Shown: piece after piece, positions 1 through 16,572 of the stretch
How the letters are laid out: every line of letters begins with the position of its first letter
Numbering within the stretch: position 1 is the stretch's first letter
Assembly: GCF_038007965.1 (NCBI RefSeq)
Contig: NZ_JBBOYD010000001.1
Coordinates: 102,501 to 166,500 of the forward strand
Reading direction: 5' to 3'
DNA: 64,000 nucleotides
From: Niallia sp. FSL W8-0635
GTDB taxonomy: Bacteria; Bacillota; Bacilli; Bacillales; Cytobacillaceae
The notes under the pieces: generated by a model
The model's input: only the letters and a program-made list of their open reading frames with translations
The model's database searches: none
What the model was told of the DNA's origin: nothing
Position numbers and translations under genes: made by a program

Positions 1-1692
<1,692 letters not shown>

Positions 1693-1783
1693 AAAAAATC
1701 TTAGCGTAAGCTAAGTAAGATTACTCATTTCTTATCTTTACTTCATAATCTAGTTTTGAGGGAATAACTCTCAAAAATAAATA

Positions 1784-1901
<118 letters not shown>

Positions 1902-1910
1902 GTTATATAT

Positions 1911-1986
1911 GGAGGATTAGCTCAGCTGGGAGAGCATCTGCCTTACAAGCAGAGGGTCGGCGGTTCGATCCCGTCATCCTCCACCA
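1911..1986 (+). tRNA. tRNA-Val (anticodon TAC)
   Basis: Cloverleaf with acceptor GGAGGAT/ATCCTCC, anticodon loop CTTACAA giving TAC, T-arm GGTTCGATCC and encoded CCA. It is the first tRNA after the 5S gene, as in the B. subtilis trnJ cluster. Confidence 0.96.
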
Positions 1987-2012
1987 TTATATTGTTGGAC
2001 AAACTATTATAT

Positions 2013-2088
<76 letters not shown>

Positions 2089-2094
2089 CTTTAT

Positions 2095-2167
2095 GAGCCA
2101 TTAGCTCAGTTGGTAGAGCATCTGACTTTTAATCAGAGGGTCGGAGGTTCGAATCCTCCATGGCTCA
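2095..2167 (+). tRNA. tRNA-Lys (anticodon TTT), CCA not encoded
   Basis: Cloverleaf with acceptor GAGCCAT/ATGGCTC, anticodon TTT and T-arm GGTTCGAATCC. After the discriminator A the DNA reads TCT, so the 3' CCA is not encoded and must be added by tRNA nucleotidyltransferase. It is the only member of this cluster without an encoded CCA. Confidence 0.95.
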
Positions 2168-2181
2168 TCTTATTTTTGTCT

Positions 2182-2266
2182 GCGGGTGTGGCGGAATTGG
2201 CAGACGCACTAGACTTAGGATCTAGCGCCGCAAGGCGTGGGGGTTCGACTCCCTTCACCCGCACCA
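2182..2266 (+). tRNA. tRNA-Leu (anticodon TAG)
   Basis: Class II tRNA with a long variable arm (CGCCGCAAGGCG), acceptor GCGGGTG/CACCCGC, anticodon TAG in CTTAGGA and encoded CCA. Confidence 0.95.
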
Positions 2267-2284
2267 TTCAAAAACTAAATATAC

Positions 2285-2359
2285 GCGGAAGTAGTTCAGT
2301 GGTAGAACACCACCTTGCCAAGGTGGGGGTCGCGGGTTCGAATCCCGTCTTCCGCTCCA
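2285..2359 (+). tRNA. tRNA-Gly (anticodon GCC)
   Basis: Acceptor GCGGAAG/CTTCCGC, anticodon GCC in loop TTGCCAA, T-arm GGTTCGAATCC and encoded CCA. Confidence 0.95.
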
Positions 2360-2368
2360 TAAAACAAT

Positions 2369-2457
2369 GCCGGGGTGGCGGAACTGGCAGACGCACAGGA
2401 CTTAAAATCCTGCGGTAGGTGACTACCGTACCGGTTCGATTCCGGTCCTCGGCACCA
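2369..2457 (+). tRNA. tRNA-Leu (anticodon TAA)
   Basis: Class II tRNA with variable arm GGTAGGTGACTACC, anticodon TAA in CTTAAAA, T-arm GGTTCGATTCC and encoded CCA. It is the second leucine tRNA of the cluster and reads UUR codons. Confidence 0.95.
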
Positions 2458-2473
2458 TTGTTTTTAAATTAAT

Positions 2474-2550
<77 letters not shown>

Positions 2551-2558
2551 TTATATTT

Positions 2559-2635
2559 CGGGAAGTAGCTCAGCTTGGTAGAGCACTTGGTTTGGGACCA
2601 AGGGGTCGCAGGTTCGAATCCTGTCTTCCCGACCA
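2559..2635 (+). tRNA. tRNA-Pro (anticodon TGG)
   Basis: Acceptor CGGGAAG/CTTCCCG, anticodon TGG in TTTGGGA, T-arm GGTTCGAATCC and encoded CCA. Confidence 0.95.
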
Positions 2636-2649
2636 TTATTTCATTATTT

Positions 2650-2725
2650 GGGGCCTTAGCTCAGCTGGGAGAGCGCCTGCCTTGCACGCAGGAGGTCAGC
2701 GGTTCGATCCCGCTAGGCTCCACCA
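2650..2725 (+). tRNA. tRNA-Ala (anticodon TGC)
   Basis: Acceptor GGGGCCT/AGGCTCC (one G-T wobble), anticodon TGC in CTTGCAC, T-arm GGTTCGATCC and encoded CCA. It is the last tRNA of the cluster; the next rRNA promoter starts 10 nt downstream, with no T-rich hairpin terminator visible between them. Confidence 0.95.
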
Positions 2726-2735
2726 AAAAAATATA

Positions 2736-2764
2736 TTGACAGTGATTTTAATACCTGTTACTAT
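2736..2764 (+). promoter_or_regulatory. rRNA operon promoter (sigma-A type)
   Basis: TTGACA (2736-2741), a 17-bp spacer and TACTAT (2759-2764), about 145 bp before the 16S gene. The perfect -35 and 17-bp spacing are typical of rrn promoters. The TACTAT -10 is shared with the rplK and ybxF promoters described below. Confidence 0.75.
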
Positions 2765-2796
2765 ATATAAGTTGCTTCTGATAGCAACAAACAAAT

Positions 2797-2861
2797 TGCT
2801 CTTTGAAAACTGAACAAACAAACGTCAACAATAAACGTTTTATAACTAACGTTATAAAACG
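2797..2861 (+). promoter_or_regulatory. rRNA leader: boxA-like element and perfect inverted repeat
   Basis: A boxA-like antitermination sequence (TGCTCTTTGAA, 2797-2807) is followed by a perfect 11-bp inverted repeat, CGTTTTATAAC (2836-2846) and GTTATAAAACG (2851-2861), with a 4-nt loop. A related boxA-like string (TGTTCCTTGAA) recurs near 4560 before the 23S gene. The assignment comes from position and similarity to Bacillus rrn leaders. Confidence 0.5.
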
Positions 2862-2909
2862 AAAAACAAGTAACAAAAGCTAGAGTTTAGCATTTGAGCT
2901 AATCAACTC

Positions 2910-4465
<1,556 letters not shown>

Positions 4466-4677
4466 AAAATGGAATTTACATTCCATCAAAGATTGTTGAC
4501 GATTTGTTGTTCAGTTTTGAGGGAGCAATTCCTCAAAAGTAGGCTTATAATAAGCCAATTGTTCCTTGAAAACTAGATTATGAATAGTAAAAACAAGAAA
4601 GAAACCGAGTAATCGCCATCTTAGATTCTCTATTTTAGATAGAAGAATTGAAATAAACTAAGGCTTTTAAGCCAATT

Positions 4678-7611
<2,934 letters not shown>

Positions 7612-7702
7612 AAAAAATCTTAGCGTAAGCTAAGTAAGATTACTCATTTCTTATCTTTACTTCATAATCTAGTTTTGAGGGAATAACTCTCAAAAATAAA
7701 TA

Positions 7703-7820
<118 letters not shown>

Positions 7821-7832
7821 TATCAAAAAGTT

Positions 7833-7863
7833 CTAAAGGCTTAATGCTTTTAGGGCTTTTTTT
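7833..7863 (+). terminator. Rho-independent terminator of the rRNA operon
   Basis: Stem CTAAAGGC (7833-7840) with GCTTTTAG (7846-7853), a 5-nt loop, then GGC and a run of T. Confidence 0.85.
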
Positions 7864-8135
7864 ATATTTATTTAATACACAATCTTTTTAATTTCCCCCA
7901 TAGATAGTACAACTTCTTAATTCCTTTCCCCCATGATAAATATAAGGACACCTTATTTTTTTCCATTATTTACACTAGCTATGATAAAATCTATGAATTA
8001 TTTAAACTTGAAAATTGTGATAAATCAGACTATAGTTAATATAATCTTTATACATACTCTCCTCTCAGGCATGAAAGAATGATGATAGTAGGTTTGGAAT
8101 GACTAAAAAATGGGAAAATTAATAAAACGTCTTCC
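7864..8135. other. AT-rich intergenic region without a recognisable gene
   Basis: Between the rRNA terminator and the ctsR promoter I see no coding frame with a ribosome binding site. A 10-bp direct repeat (TTTCCCCCAT) occurs near 7895 and 7928. Nothing else stands out. Confidence 0.5.
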
Positions 8136-8185
8136 TTGCTAAATATTATTTTTATCGTGTATAATTATAGTCAAATATAGTCAAA
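8136..8185 (+). promoter_or_regulatory. ctsR operon promoter with CtsR operator
   Basis: TTGCTA (8136-8141), an 18-bp spacer and TATAAT (8160-8165) form a sigma-A promoter. Starting 4 bp downstream is a direct heptad repeat, AGTCAAA (8169-8175), three bases, AGTCAAA (8179-8185). This matches the established CtsR box (two GTCAAA heptads separated by 3 bp). It covers the expected transcription start, which fits heat-inducible autorepression of the operon. Confidence 0.9.
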
Positions 8186-8204
8186 GTCAGAAGGGGGAGG
8201 CTTG

Positions 8205-8666
8205 GTGAGAAATATTTCGGATATAATTGAGCTTTACTTAAAAGAAGTATTAGAAATGAGCGAAAAATCATTAGTTGAAATAAAGCGAAGTGAAATCGCC
8301 GATAAGTTTGAATGTGTACCATCACAAATTAATTATGTAATTAATACTCGTTTCACTATCGAAAAGGGGTATGTTGTGGAAAGTAAACGTGGTGGCGGTG
8401 GTTTTATTCGAATTATGAAAGTTCAAACACATGATCATGCCCATTTAATTGATCAATTACTATCCCTTATTCACAGTCGCATACCTCAAAATAGTGCAGA
8501 AGATTTAATTCTTCGACTAGTAGAAGAAGATGTTATTAATAAGCGAGAAGCAAAGATTATGTTAAGTGTAATTGATCGCTCTGTATTATATTTAGAATTA
8601 CCTTATAGAGATGAATTAAGAGCAAGATTATTAAAGGCGATGTTAACATCATTAAAATATAAATAA
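8205..8666 (+). CDS. ctsR: CtsR, transcriptional repressor of class III heat-shock genes
   Basis: 153-residue DNA-binding repressor of clp genes; in B. subtilis it is inactivated by heat and by the McsA-McsB system. The N-terminal winged HTH includes the ESKRGGGG wing that reads the heptad repeat; the C-terminal part carries the DRSVLY and RDELRAR segments. I chose GTG at 8205 over the TTG at 8202 because the Shine-Dalgarno (GGGGGAGG, 8193-8200) would leave only one base before the TTG and because family members begin at RNISDII. First gene of the mcsA-mcsB-clpC operon. Confidence 0.95.
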   Translation: MRNISDIIELYLKEVLEMSEKSLVEIKRSEIADKFECVPSQINYVINTRFTIEKGYVVESKRGGGGFIRIMKVQTHDHAHLIDQLLSLIHSRIPQNSAEDLILRLVEEDVINKREAKIMLSVIDRSVLYLELPYRDELRARLLKAMLTSLKYK

Positions 8667-8696
8667 CATCCCAGTTTTTAAATTGAGGTGAGAAAT

Positions 8697-9245
8697 ATGA
8701 TGTGTTCTGAATGTAATCAAAGACCAGCTACTTTACATTTTTCCAAAAATATTAATGGGAATAAGACAGAGTTTCATCTCTGTGAGCATTGTGCAAAAGA
8801 AAATGGCGATATGTTTATGGTAAATGGCTCATCTGGTTTATCTTTAAACAGTTTATTAGCTGGATTGCTAAATATCGAGCCGAGTTTTCAACATATTACA
8901 GAGGATACTTATAAACAACAACAGCCTTTACAGTGTGAAGAGTGTCAGATGACATTTTCTCAATTCAGGAAAATAGGTAAATTAGGATGTCCACATTGTT
9001 ATGATACATTCAAGGAGCAATTGCTGCCGTTTATTAAGCGATTGCATGGTGGGAATATTGAGCATAAAGGAAAAATTCCAGAACGAATAGGTGGCCATTA
9101 TCTTATTAAAAAGGAAATTACTCAGTTAAGAACAGAGCTTAAGGAACTAATTAATAGGGAAGAGTTTGAAAAAGCAGCCGTTATTCGAGATGAGATAAAA
9201 CATAAAGAAAAACAGTTAACTTCTTTTACTGAGGGAGGGGAGTAA
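8697..9245 (+). CDS. mcsA: McsA, zinc-binding activator of the McsB arginine kinase
   Basis: 182-residue adaptor that activates McsB. It has paired cysteine motifs (CSEC, CEHC, CEEC, CPHC) for zinc and a C-terminal UVR-type segment ([15 protein letters not shown]) like the ClpC linker. The ATG at 8697 is preferred to an upstream in-frame GTG (8688) because that GTG lies inside the Shine-Dalgarno (GAGGTGAG). It ends 1 nt before mcsB, which suggests translational coupling. Confidence 0.93.
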   Translation: MMCSECNQRPATLHFSKNINGNKTEFHLCEHCAKENGDMFMVNGSSGLSLNSLLAGLLNIEPSFQHITEDTYKQQQPLQCEECQMTFSQFRKIGKLGCPHCYDTFKEQLLPFIKRLHGGNIEHKGKIPERIGGHYLIKKEITQLRTELKELINREEFEKAAVIRDEIKHKEKQLTSFTEGGE

Positions 9246-9246
9246 C

Positions 9247-10314
9247 GTGTCTTTAGAAAAATTTATAAGCAAAGCACGAACTTCATGGATGAGTTCAGAT
9301 GGACCGGACTCTGAAATTGTTCTAACCTCTCGGATTCGATTGGCTAGGAATATACAGGATGTGAAATTTCCTCTTTTATTTTCAAAAGAAGCAGCTGAAA
9401 ATACGATTCAACAGGTAGAAAATTCACTATTAAAGGATTCTAATCAACCTTTTGGTGAGATGGAATTGCTTGCGATGAATGAATTAAATACATTGGAGAA
9501 AAGAGTTCTCGTGGAAAAGCATTTAATCAGTCCTCAGCTAGCAGAGCAATCTCCATATGGAGCTGTTATTTTATCAGAAGATGAAGAGATAAGTATCATG
9601 ATTAATGAAGAGGATCATATTCGAATTCAGTGTATAAAGCCTGGACTTCAAATAGAAGAAGCGTTTAAAGAGGCTGATACAATTGATGATTTAATAGAAA
9701 AAAAGATTAATTATGCTTACCATGCAGAAATGGGCTATTTAACAAGCTGTCCAACTAATATTGGAACAGGTTTAAGAGCTTCTGTAATGATGCATTTACC
9801 AGGAATGGTGTTATCTCAACAAATGAATCGCATTATTCCAGCTATACAACAGCTTGGTTTGGTGGTAAGAGGCATTTATGGAGAAGGTAGCGAGGCTCTA
9901 GGAAATATTTTTCAGATATCTAATCAAATAACTTTAGGAAGATCTGAAAAAGACATAATAGAGGAACTAAAAAGTGTTGTTACTCAGTTAATTGATCGAG
10001 AAAAAGAAGCAAGAAATGCATTAGCACAAACCTCGAACATACAATTAGAAGATAGAGTTTTCCGTTCTTACGGAATCTTATGCAATAGTCGCATTATGGA
10101 AACAAAGGAAGCAGCTAAATGTCTATCTGATGTTCGATTAGGTATAGATATGGGATATATTAAGAATGTATCCAAAAATATCCTTAATGAATTAATGATT
10201 CTTACCCAGCCAGGATTTTTACAACTATATGCTGGAGAACAGATGAATCCCAATGATCGCGATATACGTCGTGCGTCCTTGATAAGAGAAAGATTAAAAT
10301 TGGAAACAGACTAA
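9247..10314 (+). CDS. mcsB: McsB, protein arginine kinase
   Basis: 355-residue kinase of the guanidino phosphotransferase fold that phosphorylates arginines on CtsR and on misfolded proteins, tagging them for ClpCP. The nucleotide-binding segment SRIRLARN is near residue 29, and the C-terminal DRDIRRA segment corresponds to the region that senses phosphoarginine in the B. subtilis protein. GTG start at 9247 with GAGGGGAG upstream. About eight residues shorter than B. subtilis McsB, with no missing core. Confidence 0.95.
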   Translation: MSLEKFISKARTSWMSSDGPDSEIVLTSRIRLARNIQDVKFPLLFSKEAAENTIQQVENSLLKDSNQPFGEMELLAMNELNTLEKRVLVEKHLISPQLAEQSPYGAVILSEDEEISIMINEEDHIRIQCIKPGLQIEEAFKEADTIDDLIEKKINYAYHAEMGYLTSCPTNIGTGLRASVMMHLPGMVLSQQMNRIIPAIQQLGLVVRGIYGEGSEALGNIFQISNQITLGRSEKDIIEELKSVVTQLIDREKEARNALAQTSNIQLEDRVFRSYGILCNSRIMETKEAAKCLSDVRLGIDMGYIKNVSKNILNELMILTQPGFLQLYAGEQMNPNDRDIRRASLIRERLKLETD

Positions 10315-10337
10315 AAGATTCTAAGGAGGATGAAAGT

Positions 10338-12788
10338 ATGATGTTTGGCCGATTTACAGAAAGAGCGCAGAAGGTATTAGCACTTTCCCAGGAAGAAGCA
10401 ATTCGATTAGGACATAATAATATTGGTACAGAGCATATTTTACTTGGGTTAGTCCGTGAAGGGGAAGGAATCGCAGCCAAAGCTTTACAGGCACTTGGAT
10501 TAGGTGCTGAAAAAATTCAAGAAGAAGTAGAAAACTTAATTGGTCGTGGTCAAGATGCAGCACAAACGATTCATTATACTCCAAGAGCTAAAAAAGTAAT
10601 TGAACTATCGATGGATGAAGCAAGAAAATTAGGTCATTCTTATGTTGGTACAGAACATATTCTTTTAGGCTTAATTAGAGAAGGAGAAGGGGTAGCTGCT
10701 AGAGTTTTAAATAATCTAGGGGTAAGTCTGAATAAGGCTCGCCAACAAGTCCTTCAGTTACTTGGAAGTAGTGAGTCAGGAAATCATCCAGGTGGCTCGG
10801 CTGCTAGTGCTAATACACCAACACTTGATAGTTTAGCTCGTGATTTAACCGCAATTGCAAGAGAAGGAAGCCTGGATCCAGTTATCGGAAGAAGTAAGGA
10901 AATCCAACGTGTTATTGAAGTATTAAGTAGAAGAACAAAGAATAACCCAGTTTTAATCGGTGAACCTGGTGTTGGTAAAACAGCTATTGCCGAAGGGCTT
11001 GCACAACAAATTGTTCAGAATGAAGTTCCAGAAATTTTAAGGGATAAACGAGTAATGACATTAGATATGGGGACAGTTGTTGCTGGTACGAAATATCGTG
11101 GTGAATTTGAGGATCGTTTAAAAAAGGTAATGGATGAAATTCGCCAAGCGGGTAATATTATTCTTTTCATTGATGAATTGCATACTTTAATTGGTGCAGG
11201 TGGGGCAGAAGGGGCTATCGATGCGTCTAATATTCTAAAACCATCTTTAGCTAGAGGTGAGCTTCAATGTATTGGTGCCACTACATTAGATGAATATCGA
11301 AAATATATTGAAAAAGATGCGGCTTTAGAAAGAAGATTCCAGCCAATCACTGTAGATGAGCCTACTAGTGAAGAATCTATTCAAATTTTAAAGGGGCTAA
11401 GGGATCGATATGAAGCACATCATCGTGTTTCCATTACCGATGAAGCGATTGATGCAGCTGTAAAATTATCTGATCGTTATATTTCTGATCGTTTCTTACC
11501 AGATAAAGCAATTGATCTAATTGATGAGGCTGGATCTAAGGTTCGTTTAAGATCTTATACAACTCCACCAAATTTAAAAGAGTTAGAAGTGAAGTTAGAG
11601 GAAGTACGTAAAGAGAAAGATGCTTCTGTTCAAAGTCAGGAGTTTGAAAAAGCTGCATCTTTACGTGATACAGAACAAAGATTAAGAGAACAATTAGAAG
11701 AAACGAAGAAAAATTGGAAAGAGAAGCAAGGACAGGAAAATACAGAAGTAACAGTAGAAGATATTGCAAGTGTTGTCTCTAGTTGGACTGGAATCCCTGT
11801 ATCTAAGCTTGCACAAACAGAAACGGATAAGCTATTGAATATGGAGAGTATTCTTCACAACCGAGTAATTGGTCAAGAAGAGGCTGTTGTTGCAATTTCA
11901 AAAGCAGTAAGACGTGCAAGAGCTGGATTGAAAGATCCGAAGAGACCAATTGGTTCCTTCATCTTCCTTGGACCAACAGGGGTGGGAAAAACGGAACTTG
12001 CTCGTGCTTTAGCAGAATCTATGTTTGGCGATGAGGATGCAATGATTCGTATCGATATGTCTGAGTATATGGAGAAACACTCTACTTCCAGATTAGTAGG
12101 ATCACCTCCAGGATATGTAGGATATGAAGAGGGCGGACAATTGACAGAAAAGGTTAGAAGAAAGCCATATTCTGTCGTGCTTTTAGATGAGATTGAAAAA
12201 GCTCATCCAGATGTATTTAATATTTTGCTTCAAGTATTAGAAGACGGTCGTCTAACGGATTCAAAAGGAAGAACAGTGGATTTCCGAAATACGGTATTAA
12301 TCATGACTTCCAACGTTGGAGCATCAGCATTAAAACAAAATAAATATGTAGGCTTTAATGTACAAGATGGAGATCAAGATTATAAAGACATGAAGGGCAA
12401 AGTAATGGAAGAGCTAAAAAGAGCATTCCGTCCAGAGTTCTTAAACCGTATTGATGAAACAATTGTATTCCATGCATTAGAGAAGAAGCATCTAAAAGAA
12501 ATTGTTACTTTAATGGCTGATCAGTTAGTTAAACGTCTGACAGAGCAAGATATTCAATTAACGATTACGGAAGCAGCAAAAGAAAAAATTGCTGAAGAAG
12601 GCTATGATCCAGAATATGGAGCAAGACCACTTCGTCGTGCAATACAAAAGCATATAGAAGATCGTTTATCTGAAGAGCTTCTAAAAGGAACCGTATTAAC
12701 TGGCCAGCAAATCGAATTAGATGTAGAAAATGGAGAGTTTACTGTGAAAGTAAATGGTGCAGAGCCAGTAGTGAATCTGCAAAAATAA
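10338..12788 (+). CDS. clpC: ClpC, ATP-dependent unfoldase of the Clp protease
   Basis: 816-residue AAA+ unfoldase that feeds substrates to ClpP, recruited by McsB and MecA. Domain order: a double Clp N repeat (residues 1-150), first AAA module with Walker A GEPGVGKT (208-215), a coiled middle domain with a UVR motif (about 420-455), second AAA module with Walker A GPTGVGKT (545-552), then the small C-terminal domain. Full length for the family. Last gene of the CtsR-controlled operon, followed by a hairpin. Confidence 0.97.
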   Translation: MMFGRFTERAQKVLALSQEEAIRLGHNNIGTEHILLGLVREGEGIAAKALQALGLGAEKIQEEVENLIGRGQDAAQTIHYTPRAKKVIELSMDEARKLGHSYVGTEHILLGLIREGEGVAARVLNNLGVSLNKARQQVLQLLGSSESGNHPGGSAASANTPTLDSLARDLTAIAREGSLDPVIGRSKEIQRVIEVLSRRTKNNPVLIGEPGVGKTAIAEGLAQQIVQNEVPEILRDKRVMTLDMGTVVAGTKYRGEFEDRLKKVMDEIRQAGNIILFIDELHTLIGAGGAEGAIDASNILKPSLARGELQCIGATTLDEYRKYIEKDAALERRFQPITVDEPTSEESIQILKGLRDRYEAHHRVSITDEAIDAAVKLSDRYISDRFLPDKAIDLIDEAGSKVRLRSYTTPPNLKELEVKLEEVRKEKDASVQSQEFEKAASLRDTEQRLREQLEETKKNWKEKQGQENTEVTVEDIASVVSSWTGIPVSKLAQTETDKLLNMESILHNRVIGQEEAVVAISKAVRRARAGLKDPKRPIGSFIFLGPTGVGKTELARALAESMFGDEDAMIRIDMSEYMEKHSTSRLVGSPPGYVGYEEGGQLTEKVRRKPYSVVLLDEIEKAHPDVFNILLQVLEDGRLTDSKGRTVDFRNTVLIMTSNVGASALKQNKYVGFNVQDGDQDYKDMKGKVMEELKRAFRPEFLNRIDETIVFHALEKKHLKEIVTLMADQLVKRLTEQDIQLTITEAAKEKIAEEGYDPEYGARPLRRAIQKHIEDRLSEELLKGTVLTGQQIELDVENGEFTVKVNGAEPVVNLQK

Positions 12789-12811
12789 TAAGCAAAAACA
12801 TCTATATAAGT

Positions 12812-12848
12812 GGCACACGTATTACAGCTTTACGTGTGTCATTTCTTT
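12812..12848 (+). terminator. Hairpin terminator after clpC
   Basis: A 10-bp stem, GGCACACGTA (12812-12821) with TACGTGTGTC (12831-12840, one wobble), followed by ATTTCTTT. The T tract is interrupted, so termination may be partial. Confidence 0.65.
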
Positions 12849-12968
12849 ATTTAATATAAAATGGTGAAAAAAGGAACCCTCTAATCTAAGTATGCAAATA
12901 GGCACAAACAGCAAATACATACTAAAAGGTGGGAGGAATTAGTAAATGAAAGGAAATGGGTGCTGAAG

Positions 12969-14348
12969 ATGGCCAAGAGGAAAACAAAATTTCTTTGTCA
13001 AGATTGCGGATATGAATCTGCAAAATGGATGGGGAAATGCCCAGGTTGTGGCAACTGGAATACAATGGTAGAAGAAGTAGAGAAAAGCGCGGTGCAACGA
13101 AAAGGAGCGTTTGCTCATTCAGCTACTAGTACGATTGCTGCAAAGCCTATTCCTATTACAAGTATCGAAACCATTAATGAGCCTAGAATATATACAGATT
13201 TAATCGAACTAAATCGAGTTCTTGGGGGAGGCATAGTTCGTGGTTCACTTGTATTAATAGGGGGAGATCCAGGAATAGGGAAGTCAACACTGCTATTACA
13301 AGTATCCTCTCAGTTGGCACAGAAAAAACACTCTGTTTTATATGTATCTGGAGAGGAATCTCAAAAGCAAACAAAGTTAAGAGCAGACCGTTTAGGAGTT
13401 GTTTCTGACCATTTGCTTGTTTATTCGGAAACAAATCTAGAAGATATAAGTAGAACAATTGAAAATACAAATGTAGAGTTTGTTGTTATTGATTCTATTC
13501 AGACCATTTATCATCCAGAAGTTACTTCTGCACCAGGAAGTGTTTCTCAAGTTAGAGAATGTACAGCTGAATTAATGAGAATTGGAAAAACAAAAGGAAT
13601 AGCGATTTTCATTGTAGGGCATGTAACAAAAGAAGGTTCCATTGCAGGACCAAGATTGTTAGAACATATGGTGGATACAGTTTTGTATTTCGAAGGAGAA
13701 AGACATCATACATATCGTATTTTACGAGCAGTAAAGAATCGATTTGGTTCTACTAATGAGATGGGAATTTTTGAGATGAAAGAATTTGGTCTTGAAGAAG
13801 TAGAGAATCCATCAGAAATATTCCTTGAAGAGCGTTCGCAAGGTGCCGCTGGTTCAACAGTTGTAGCATCAATGGAAGGGACGAGACCTGTCCTTGTTGA
13901 AATTCAAGCATTGATTTCACCGACTAGCTTCGGAAATCCTAGAAGGATGGCGACGGGAATCGATCATAACAGAGTCCCTCTTTTAATGGCAGTATTAGAA
14001 AAAAGAGTCGGCATGTTATTACAGAATCAGGATGCGTATTTAAAAGTAGCTGGTGGGGTAAAACTGGATGAGCCTGCTATTGATCTAGCAATCGCAGTGA
14101 GTATTGCATCAAGCTTTAGAGATAAACCTACTAAAGCTACGGATTGCATTATAGGAGAAGTTGGATTAACAGGGGAAGTTAGAAGAGTTTCTCGTATTGA
14201 GCAAAGAGTACAAGAGGCTGCAAAACTTGGGTTTGAACGTGTTATTATTCCAAACAATAATTTAAGCGGTTTAAAGGTACCCAAGGGGATAAAGGTTGTG
14301 GGAGTTAGTTCAGTGGCAGAGGCATTAACAGCCGCCTTTGGGGATTAA
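12969..14348 (+). CDS. radA: RadA, DNA repair and recombination ATPase
   Basis: About 459 residues, a DnaB-like branch-migration helicase. In order: a four-cysteine zinc ribbon (CQDC, then CPGC), Walker [11 protein letters not shown], the RadA-specific KNRFG motif and a C-terminal Lon-protease-like domain. I chose ATG 12969 because relatives start MAKxK. GTG 12960 is in frame and possible. A seven-codon reading frame (12946-12966) with the best Shine-Dalgarno (GGGAGG, 12931-12936) overlaps the GTG start. The usual next gene, disA, is absent here. Confidence 0.93.
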   Translation: MAKRKTKFLCQDCGYESAKWMGKCPGCGNWNTMVEEVEKSAVQRKGAFAHSATSTIAAKPIPITSIETINEPRIYTDLIELNRVLGGGIVRGSLVLIGGDPGIGKSTLLLQVSSQLAQKKHSVLYVSGEESQKQTKLRADRLGVVSDHLLVYSETNLEDISRTIENTNVEFVVIDSIQTIYHPEVTSAPGSVSQVRECTAELMRIGKTKGIAIFIVGHVTKEGSIAGPRLLEHMVDTVLYFEGERHHTYRILRAVKNRFGSTNEMGIFEMKEFGLEEVENPSEIFLEERSQGAAGSTVVASMEGTRPVLVEIQALISPTSFGNPRRMATGIDHNRVPLLMAVLEKRVGMLLQNQDAYLKVAGGVKLDEPAIDLAIAVSIASSFRDKPTKATDCIIGEVGLTGEVRRVSRIEQRVQEAAKLGFERVIIPNNNLSGLKVPKGIKVVGVSSVAEALTAAFGD

Positions 14349-14363
14349 TTTAGAAAAAATACA

Positions 14364-14392
14364 TTGATGTGATTTTTTAGTTGTGTTAAAAT
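14364..14392 (+). promoter_or_regulatory. Promoter candidate for yacL
   Basis: TTGATG (14364-14369), a 17-bp spacer and TAAAAT (14387-14392) preceded by TG (extended -10). It lies in the 395-bp gap between radA and yacL where disA normally sits and would give a leader of about 340 nt. No intact gene lies in the gap: a frame open upstream of yacL (from 14597) lacks a ribosome binding site and looks spurious. Confidence 0.5.
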
Positions 14393-14743
14393 GGAATATT
14401 TATTTATTTGACAGAGAATTATTTTTAATGCTAATCTTATTTTATCAATTAAAATAGGTATTTATCTCTTTGTCTGTGTTATATTTCCAATTTACAGTAG
14501 GGAATTATGTGCTTTTTCTATGGATATTCCTAATTAAGAATTTTTATAGATGGATAAGAAGGTAGAATTTTTAAGTATATTATTATTTCCCGCGCAATGT
14601 ATTTTGAGCGCATCATATTAACACTAGTATTAGGCATAGTCATATCTATAAAAATAACTTTTTCATTACAAATAAAAAATTCCTGTAATATTAGGTTTCA
14701 AAACTGGGAATTTGTTTATAATGTGAAAGAGGAGGTGGAAGTA

Positions 14744-15817
14744 TTGTTAAAACGCATTGTTCAAGTTTGTTTTTTAATTATTGGAGGAACAATAGGATTT
14801 TTATTTATTCCTGAATTATTCTCAGTAATGTCTATCGATCATGATCTTATTAATAACGCATATGTGTCAGCAATACTTGGTGCCATTATTTTTTATCTTA
14901 TTACTTTTTGGGCGATTGATTATATTGTCAACTTTATCAAGTTTTTAGAAGAATCGATTGTAAAGGCCCCAATAACGGATATTATATTTGGGAGTGTTGG
15001 AATAGGATTTGGGTTAACTTTAGCCTTTTTAGTAGGGTATGCTTTAACTTCTGTTCCTGTGCTTAATACTGTGGCTCCAATCCTTTTATCATTACTTTTT
15101 GGATATTTAGGCTTTCAAGTTGGGTTTAAGAAGAGAGATGAACTATTGACCCTCTTCACAGCAAGAAAGAAAAAAGTAGTGGAAGAAGAACCTTTAAAAG
15201 CTGAGAAAAGTAATTTAAAAATATTGGATACTAGTGTTATTATTGATGGAAGAATAGCTGATATTTGTCAAACAGGATTTCTAGAGGGTACAATTGTTAT
15301 TCCACAATTTGTTCTTGGAGAACTTCAGCATATAGCTGATTCATCTGATGCGCTTAAACGTAATCGAGGAAGAAGAGGTTTAGATATTCTTAATCGGATA
15401 CAAAAGGAATTAGCAATTAAGGTGGAAATTTACGAAGGTGATTTTGAAGATATCGCAGAAGTAGATAGTAAACTAGTTAAATTAGCTAAACTAACAAATG
15501 GCGTGGTTGTAACGAATGATTTTAACTTAAATAAAGTTTGCGAACTGCAAAAGGTTGCGGTTCTTAACATTAACGATTTGGCAAATGCTGTAAAGCCGGT
15601 GGTTCTTCCAGGGGAAGAAATGAAGATTCAAATTATTAAAGATGGGAAAGAGCATAATCAAGGAGTTGCCTATCTCGATGATGGAACAATGATTGTTGTA
15701 GAAGAAGGACGCAATTATATTGGAAAACATATAGATGTACTTGTAACAAGTGTCTTGCAGACATCTGCAGGTCGAATGATTTTTGCTAAACCAAAATTAT
15801 TAGAAAAAGCATTGTAA
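14744..15817 (+). CDS. yacL: YacL, membrane-anchored PIN-TRAM domain protein
   Basis: 357 residues. Four hydrophobic membrane segments fill the first 115 residues or so, followed by a PIN nuclease-like domain starting near residue 158 ([10 protein letters not shown], with the metal-binding Asp at 162) and a C-terminal TRAM RNA-binding domain. The substrate is not known. The TTG start at 14744 has a strong Shine-Dalgarno (AGAGGAGGTGG) and matches the family N-terminus LKRIVQ; an in-frame extension to 14597 does not. Confidence 0.88.
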   Translation: MLKRIVQVCFLIIGGTIGFLFIPELFSVMSIDHDLINNAYVSAILGAIIFYLITFWAIDYIVNFIKFLEESIVKAPITDIIFGSVGIGFGLTLAFLVGYALTSVPVLNTVAPILLSLLFGYLGFQVGFKKRDELLTLFTARKKKVVEEEPLKAEKSNLKILDTSVIIDGRIADICQTGFLEGTIVIPQFVLGELQHIADSSDALKRNRGRRGLDILNRIQKELAIKVEIYEGDFEDIAEVDSKLVKLAKLTNGVVVTNDFNLNKVCELQKVAVLNINDLANAVKPVVLPGEEMKIQIIKDGKEHNQGVAYLDDGTMIVVEEGRNYIGKHIDVLVTSVLQTSAGRMIFAKPKLLEKAL

Positions 15818-15834
15818 GAATAGGGGTTAGTTAC

Positions 15835-16545
15835 ATGACTTATGAAGTCATTATTCCAGCAGCTGGACAAGGGAAACGAATGGGTCTGGGGAAGAACAAG
15901 TTGTTTCTTGAGTTAGACCGTTTACCAGTATTTATTCATACTTTAATTGTTTTCGAAAAGGATCCGAATTGTAAGGGGATCTGGTTGGTAGTTAGTTCAG
16001 ATGATAAAAAAGAAATGAATGAACTAGTAAAGAAATATGCAATTACGAAAGTATCTGCACTGATTGAAGGTGGCAAAGAAAGACAACACAGTGTCTACCA
16101 TGCAGTGAAGGAAATACCGGATGATACAATTGTTCATGTTCATGATGCAGCTAGACCTTTTATTCAAACAGAGCAAATAGCAAAATTGACAAAGGTTGCA
16201 GAGGAAAGTGGCGCAGCTGTTTTAGCAGTTCCAATTAAAGATACTGTCAAAAAAGTTGATGGTGATTTGGTAGTGGAAACAGTTGAGCGTTCAAGCTTGT
16301 GGGCTATTCAGACCCCACAAGCTTTTCGTATTTCCATTTTAAAAGAAGCACATGAAAAAGCGGTTGTAGATACATATATAGGAACAGATGATGCTAGTTT
16401 GGTGGAACGATTAGGACACACTGTACAAATCGTAGAAGGAAACTATGACAATATTAAATTAACGACGCCAGAAGATTTATACTTTGCGGAGGCAATAGTG
16501 GCGAAGCGTAAAACAAGAATGAGGTTCGGAGAAAATAGTTTATAA
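15835..16545 (+). CDS. ispD: IspD, 2-C-methyl-D-erythritol 4-phosphate cytidylyltransferase
   Basis: 236-residue enzyme of the MEP isoprenoid pathway, which couples CTP to methylerythritol phosphate. The nucleotide-binding loop is PAAGQGKRMG (residues 8-17) with a following KNK; HDAARPF and the C-terminal DNIKLTTPEDL are family signatures. It is paired with ispF 27 nt downstream, as in most Bacilli. Confidence 0.96.
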   Translation: MTYEVIIPAAGQGKRMGLGKNKLFLELDRLPVFIHTLIVFEKDPNCKGIWLVVSSDDKKEMNELVKKYAITKVSALIEGGKERQHSVYHAVKEIPDDTIVHVHDAARPFIQTEQIAKLTKVAEESGAAVLAVPIKDTVKKVDGDLVVETVERSSLWAIQTPQAFRISILKEAHEKAVVDTYIGTDDASLVERLGHTVQIVEGNYDNIKLTTPEDLYFAEAIVAKRKTRMRFGENSL

Positions 16546-16572
16546 CAATGGGATAAGACTGGAGGAGTAAAG

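Noticed and set aside
14401..14421. YLFDREL string as a possible last trace of disA
   Set aside because: Too short and too degenerate to separate from chance; noted only as context for the missing disA.
14597..14743. 49-residue N-terminal extension of yacL
   Set aside because: No ribosome binding site, no family similarity, and a strong site exists at TTG 14744.
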